Assembly (NCBI GenBank): GCA_050013875.1 | Contig: JBEKEK010000005.1 | Span: 37,790-101,789, forward strand | Direction of reading: 5' to 3' | DNA length: 64,000 nucleotides | DNA from: Trebonia sp050013875 | GTDB taxonomy: Bacteria > Actinomycetota > Actinomycetes > Streptosporangiales > Streptosporangiaceae | Shown: positions 61,391 through 64,000 of the stretch, in pieces | Layout of the letters: each line of letters starts with the position of its first letter | Numbering within the stretch: the stretch's first letter is position 1 | Program-made: the position numbers and the translations under genes | Notes under the pieces: generated by a model | Told to the model about the DNA's origin: nothing | Databases searched by the model: none | The model's input: the letters and a program-made list of their open reading frames with translations, nothing else

Positions 61391-62584
61391 TTACGCTGAC
61401 TGGTCATGATCCCGGCGGCGGGTGCTGCCCGGCGGCGGATCCCGCCGGGCACGGCGAACCGTCCGCGCCGTCCGGCGAAGCTGGTAACTGAGCCGCGGCG
61501 GCAGCATCGCGACCAGCGGTGACCAGCGGGCATGCAGCACCGTGGCGAACTGATGCGGCTCGAGGCGGAGGTAGCGCGGCAGGTCTTCAAACCACTCGGA
61601 GCTGCGGCGGGCCGCGCTCAACGGACCCGCCAGTTCGGCTTTGCGGCGCGTCTCATACGTGGTCAGGGCTGTCTCGAGGTTGGCGTGCAGCCGGAGACTG
61701 TCGGCCAGGACGATGGCGTCCTCCAGCGCCATCGTCGTGCCCTGCCCGAGACTGTAGTGCGCGGTATGCGCGCTATCCCCGGCCAGCACAATGTTGCCGG
61801 TATGCCAGCGCTCGTTGCTGACCGTCGGGAAGTTAAGCCATCTCGCGGTGGTGCCGTCGGGCAGCCGCGCGATGAGTTGGCGGCCGTCCAACTGGTCTTT
61901 GAATAGATCGCTGAGCAGAGCCACGCTCTGGTCCGCTGACATGGCGCCAAAGCCAAGCCCCGCCCACGTCAGTGGCGAGCATTCAACGACCACGGTGCTC
62001 GCGTGCGTGCCGAACTGGTAGGCGTACGCCCACACCCAGCCATGATCCGTCGGCACGAAGATGTAGCTGAACATGTCAAAGGGAGCACTGCTGCCCAGCC
62101 ACATATAACGGTTGCCGCCCTCTCGGACGTCCGTGCCGAACCCGCCTGCGGCGGACCGCAGCCGGCTGCGGAAGCCGTCGGCGGCGACGATGAGGTCGGA
62201 CGGCGGCAGCCCGGCGAGGCCGGTTACCTCGTGCCCGTAGCTGATGTGCACGCCCGCGTCGCGGGCACGGCTTGCCAGCGTATCCACCAGAGCCTGCCGG
62301 CCGATGCCGTAGATGCTGTAGCCACCCTCCACTGTGCGCTCCCCGCCGATATGGACGGACTGATGGGTCCAGTGGACGCAGGCCCGCTTCAGCGCCCCCG
62401 CCGACACCGGATCATTGCTGTGCAGCAGGTCAAGAACGTCCTGCTCCAGCGTCAGGCCCCAGCCATAGGTCGCGCCTGTCGCGTTCCGCTCAAGGAGCAT
62501 GACGTCGTGCCGCGGGTCGCGGAGCTTCATTAGCAGGGAGAAATAAAGGCCGGCAGGCCCCCCGCCCACGCAGGTAATCCGCAT
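61391..62584 (-). CDS. FAD-dependent aromatic-type monooxygenase (PHBH fold)
   Basis: 397 residues from ATG 62584. GGGPAGLYFS at 7-16 is the FAD motif, DLIVAADGFRSRLR the DG motif, and VLAGDSAHTAHYSLGQGT (~280-297) the GD motif. The N-terminal start (no signal, immediate Rossmann) and the SLGQGT segment resemble the salicylyl-CoA 5-hydroxylase/VioD group. The C-terminal tail is Arg-rich. Such enzymes hydroxylate an aromatic ring; no aromatic pathway genes are nearby, so the role is open. Transcribed in the same direction as the acyltransferase with a 55-base gap. Confidence 0.82.
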   Translation of the reverse strand: MRITCVGGGPAGLYFSLLMKLRDPRHDVMLLERNATGATYGWGLTLEQDVLDLLHSNDPVSAGALKRACVHWTHQSVHIGGERTVEGGYSIYGIGRQALVDTLASRARDAGVHISYGHEVTGLAGLPPSDLIVAADGFRSRLRSAAGGFGTDVREGGNRYMWLGSSAPFDMFSYIFVPTDHGWVWAYAYQFGTHASTVVVECSPLTWAGLGFGAMSADQSVALLSDLFKDQLDGRQLIARLPDGTTARWLNFPTVSNERWHTGNIVLAGDSAHTAHYSLGQGTTMALEDAIVLADSLRLHANLETALTTYETRRKAELAGPLSAARRSSEWFEDLPRYLRLEPHQFATVLHARWSPLVAMLPPRLSYQLRRTARTVRRARRDPPPGSTRRRDHDQSA

Positions 62585-62890
62585 CTCAGCTCCTTCCTCC
62601 CCAGGTCGCGGTTCGTGTGGCGTCCAAGTTTAGGCGCAGCGTCATGCAATTTCAGGCGTCTTGCCTAATGCCGTTGGCCGACCCGAATTTGTTTTCTGGT
62701 ATTCGCGATAACCGTGTGCGGTGATTTGGCGCACGCCGGGCCCTTGCCACATCAGTGGCGGCCGGTCCTTTCCGAGGACAAGAGTTCATCTGCGGGTGCG
62801 CGGGCGACGGCGTGCCGGGTACGCCTGTCGGCGCCCGCTCCACTAGTCTCTTACGGGAAGTTGTTGCGTTCTCAGGCTAAGGAGCCGACG
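62585..62890. other. Intergenic region ahead of eno
   Basis: 306 bases without a gene, AT-richer at 62640-62740. It holds the CTCCACTAGTCT string (62838-62849) and the AAGGAG ribosome site of eno (62879-62884). Confidence 0.6.
62844..62849 (+). promoter_or_regulatory. TAGTCT, possible -10 element of eno
   Basis: Fits TANNNT and lies 41 bases before the GTG of eno, in the 12-base string shared with the GH12 promoter region. The -35 region is not evident. Confidence 0.35.
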
Positions 62891-64000
62891 GTGGCGTCGA
62901 TTGAAGCGGTGCATGCACGGCAGATCCTGGACTCCAGGGGCAACCCGACCCTCGAGGTCGAGGTCGCGCTCGACGATGGCTCCATCGGCCGGGCAGGCGT
63001 GCCGTCGGGTGCGTCCACCGGCGCGTTCGAGGCGGTAGAGCGTGGTGGAGGAGATCCAGGAGGAGCTGCTCGGCCACGAGGCCGACGACCAGCGGCTGGT
63101 GGACCAGGCGCTGATCGACCTCGACCGGACTCCGGACAAGTCGCGGCTGGGCGCCAACGCGATCATCGGCGTGTCCATGGCGGTCGCCCGGGCCGCCGCC
63201 GACTCGGCGGGCCTGCAGCTCTTCCGCTACCTGGGCGGCCCGCACGCGCACGTGCTCCCGGTGCCGATGCTGAACATCCTCAACGGCGGCGCGCACGCCG
63301 ACTCCAACGTCGACATCCAGGAGTTCATGATCGCGCCTATCGGCGCGCCGACCTACAGCGAGGCGCTGCGCTGGGGGGCGGAGACCTACCACGCGCTCAA
63401 GGCGGTGCTCAGGCAGCACGGCCTGTCCACCGGCGTCGGCGACGAGGGCGGCTTCGCGCCGAACCTCGAGAACAACCGGGCCGCGCTCGACCTGATCGTG
63501 GAGGCAATCGGCAAGGCCGGGTTCACCCCGGGCCGCGACGTCGCGCTGGCCATCGACGCGGCCGCGACCGAGTTCTACAACGACGGCACCTACAACTTCG
63601 ACGGCAAGGCGCAGTCGGCCCAGGACATGATCGCGACCTACTCCGACTGGGTGAGCAACTACCCGATCGTGAGCGTCGAGGACCCGCTGGCGGAGGAGGA
63701 CTGGGCCGGCTGGCAGGCCTACACCGCCGCCGAGGGCGGCCGGGTGCAGATCGTCGGCGACGACATCTTCGTGACCAACCCCGAGCGGATCCGCCGGGGC
63801 ATCGCCGAGAAGTCGGCCAACGCCCTGCTGGTGAAGGTCAACCAGATCGGCACCGTCAGCGAGACGTTCGATGCCGTCTCGCTCGCGCAGCGCGCCGGGT
63901 TCAGCTGCATGATCAGCCACCGCTCGGGCGAGACCGACGACACCTTCATCGCCGACCTCGCCGTCGCCACCAACGCCGGCCAGATCAAGACCGGCGCGCC
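62891..64000 (+). CDS. eno: Enolase, frame broken near 63041, runs off right edge
   Basis: GTG 62891 follows AAGGAG by six bases. Frame one gives normal enolase to GASTGAFEAVE (codon 50 ends at 63040). Enolase then resumes in another frame with VVEEIQEELLGHE at 63042 and runs cleanly to the edge, including NILNGGAHADSNVDIQEF, GDEGGFAPN, SVEDPL, GDDIFVTN, the catalytic Lys in LLVKVNQIGT and SHRSGETDD. Compared with other actinobacterial enolases about 20 codons (the ELRDGD..RY..KGV part) are reduced to one base, so roughly 59 bases seem lost and the frame shifts. As read, no working enolase could be made. The gene is glycolytic and normally essential, so an assembly error or a second copy elsewhere must be considered. 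Confidence 0.9.
   Translation, partial: MASIEAVHARQILDSRGNPTLEVEVALDDGSIGRAGVPSGASTGAFEAVERGGGDPGGAARPRGRRPAAGGPGADRPRPDSGQVAAGRQRDHRRVHGGRPGRRRLGGPAALPLPGRPARARAPGADAEHPQRRRARRLQRRHPGVHDRAYRRADLQRGAALGGGDLPRAQGGAQAARPVHRRRRRGRLRAEPREQPGRARPDRGGNRQGRVHPGPRRRAGHRRGRDRVLQRRHLQLRRQGAVGPGHDRDLLRLGEQLPDRERRGPAGGGGLGRLAGLHRRRGRPGADRRRRHLRDQPRADPPGHRREVGQRPAGEGQPDRHRQRDVRCRLARAARRVQLHDQPPLGRDRRHLHRRPRRRHQRRPDQDRRA

Noticed and set aside
62877..63920. Minus-strand open frame opposite eno
   Set aside because: Enolase sequence is unmistakable on the plus strand in two frames; the antisense frame is fortuitous.

Overview
The window is chromosomal DNA of a high-GC actinomycete. GC is high, GTG and TTG starts are frequent, and the order mfd, SurA-like lipoprotein, mazG, eno is a familiar actinobacterial housekeeping neighbourhood. 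A family such as Streptosporangiales-type actinomycetes is plausible, but the sequence alone does not fix genus.

Most of the window is a large cell-surface polysaccharide (EPS) locus that surrounds and splits that housekeeping block. Left part (1-5.9 kb): the end of a GT2 gene, a small membrane protein, a HAD-type protein of polysaccharide loci, an SDR, a VOC protein and a hydrolase that is cut off at its 3' end. Next (5.9-20.6 kb): a flippase with a long Pro-rich tail, a large polymerase-like membrane protein, a CE4 deacetylase, three GT2s, three secreted GH16 glucanase-like proteins, an FMO-like flavoprotein and a sugar epimerase. Then (20.9-26.0 kb) come mfd, the lipoprotein and mazG, followed by a 2OG-Fe(II) oxygenase and a second, nearly identical epimerase.

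From 28.7 to 54.9 kb lies the core EPS machinery: the priming phosphoglycosyltransferase, an ECF sigma factor, two zinc-ribbon sugar methyltransferases, a nucleotidyltransferase split by an amber codon, a PIG-L deacetylase, a pyruvyltransferase, three Wzz/BY-kinase-like copolymerases with degenerate P-loops, a ligase/polymerase, GT4 and GT2 enzymes, a SAM methyltransferase and a second flippase. A tight GT4 - asnB - two-domain oxidoreductase - heparinase-like operon follows. The right part (55.2-62.6 kb) holds a GH12 gene with a decayed convergent GH12 pseudogene, an RmlC-like epimerase, an ATP-grasp ligase, two flavoproteins and a CelD/BcsL-type acyltransferase. The window ends in eno, whose frame is broken by an apparent internal deletion.

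Together the genes describe a Wzx/Wzy-type pathway: nucleotide sugar supply and tailoring (epimerases, methylation, amidation, pyruvylation, deacetylation), lipid-linked priming, assembly by at least seven glycosyltransferases, flipping, length control, and secreted glucanases that may trim or release the product. Duplicated functions (two flippases, two epimerases, three copolymerases, three GH16, two GH12) and several scars suggest the locus was built from more than one cluster and is still rearranging. No tRNA, rRNA, CRISPR array, transposase or integrase was recognised.
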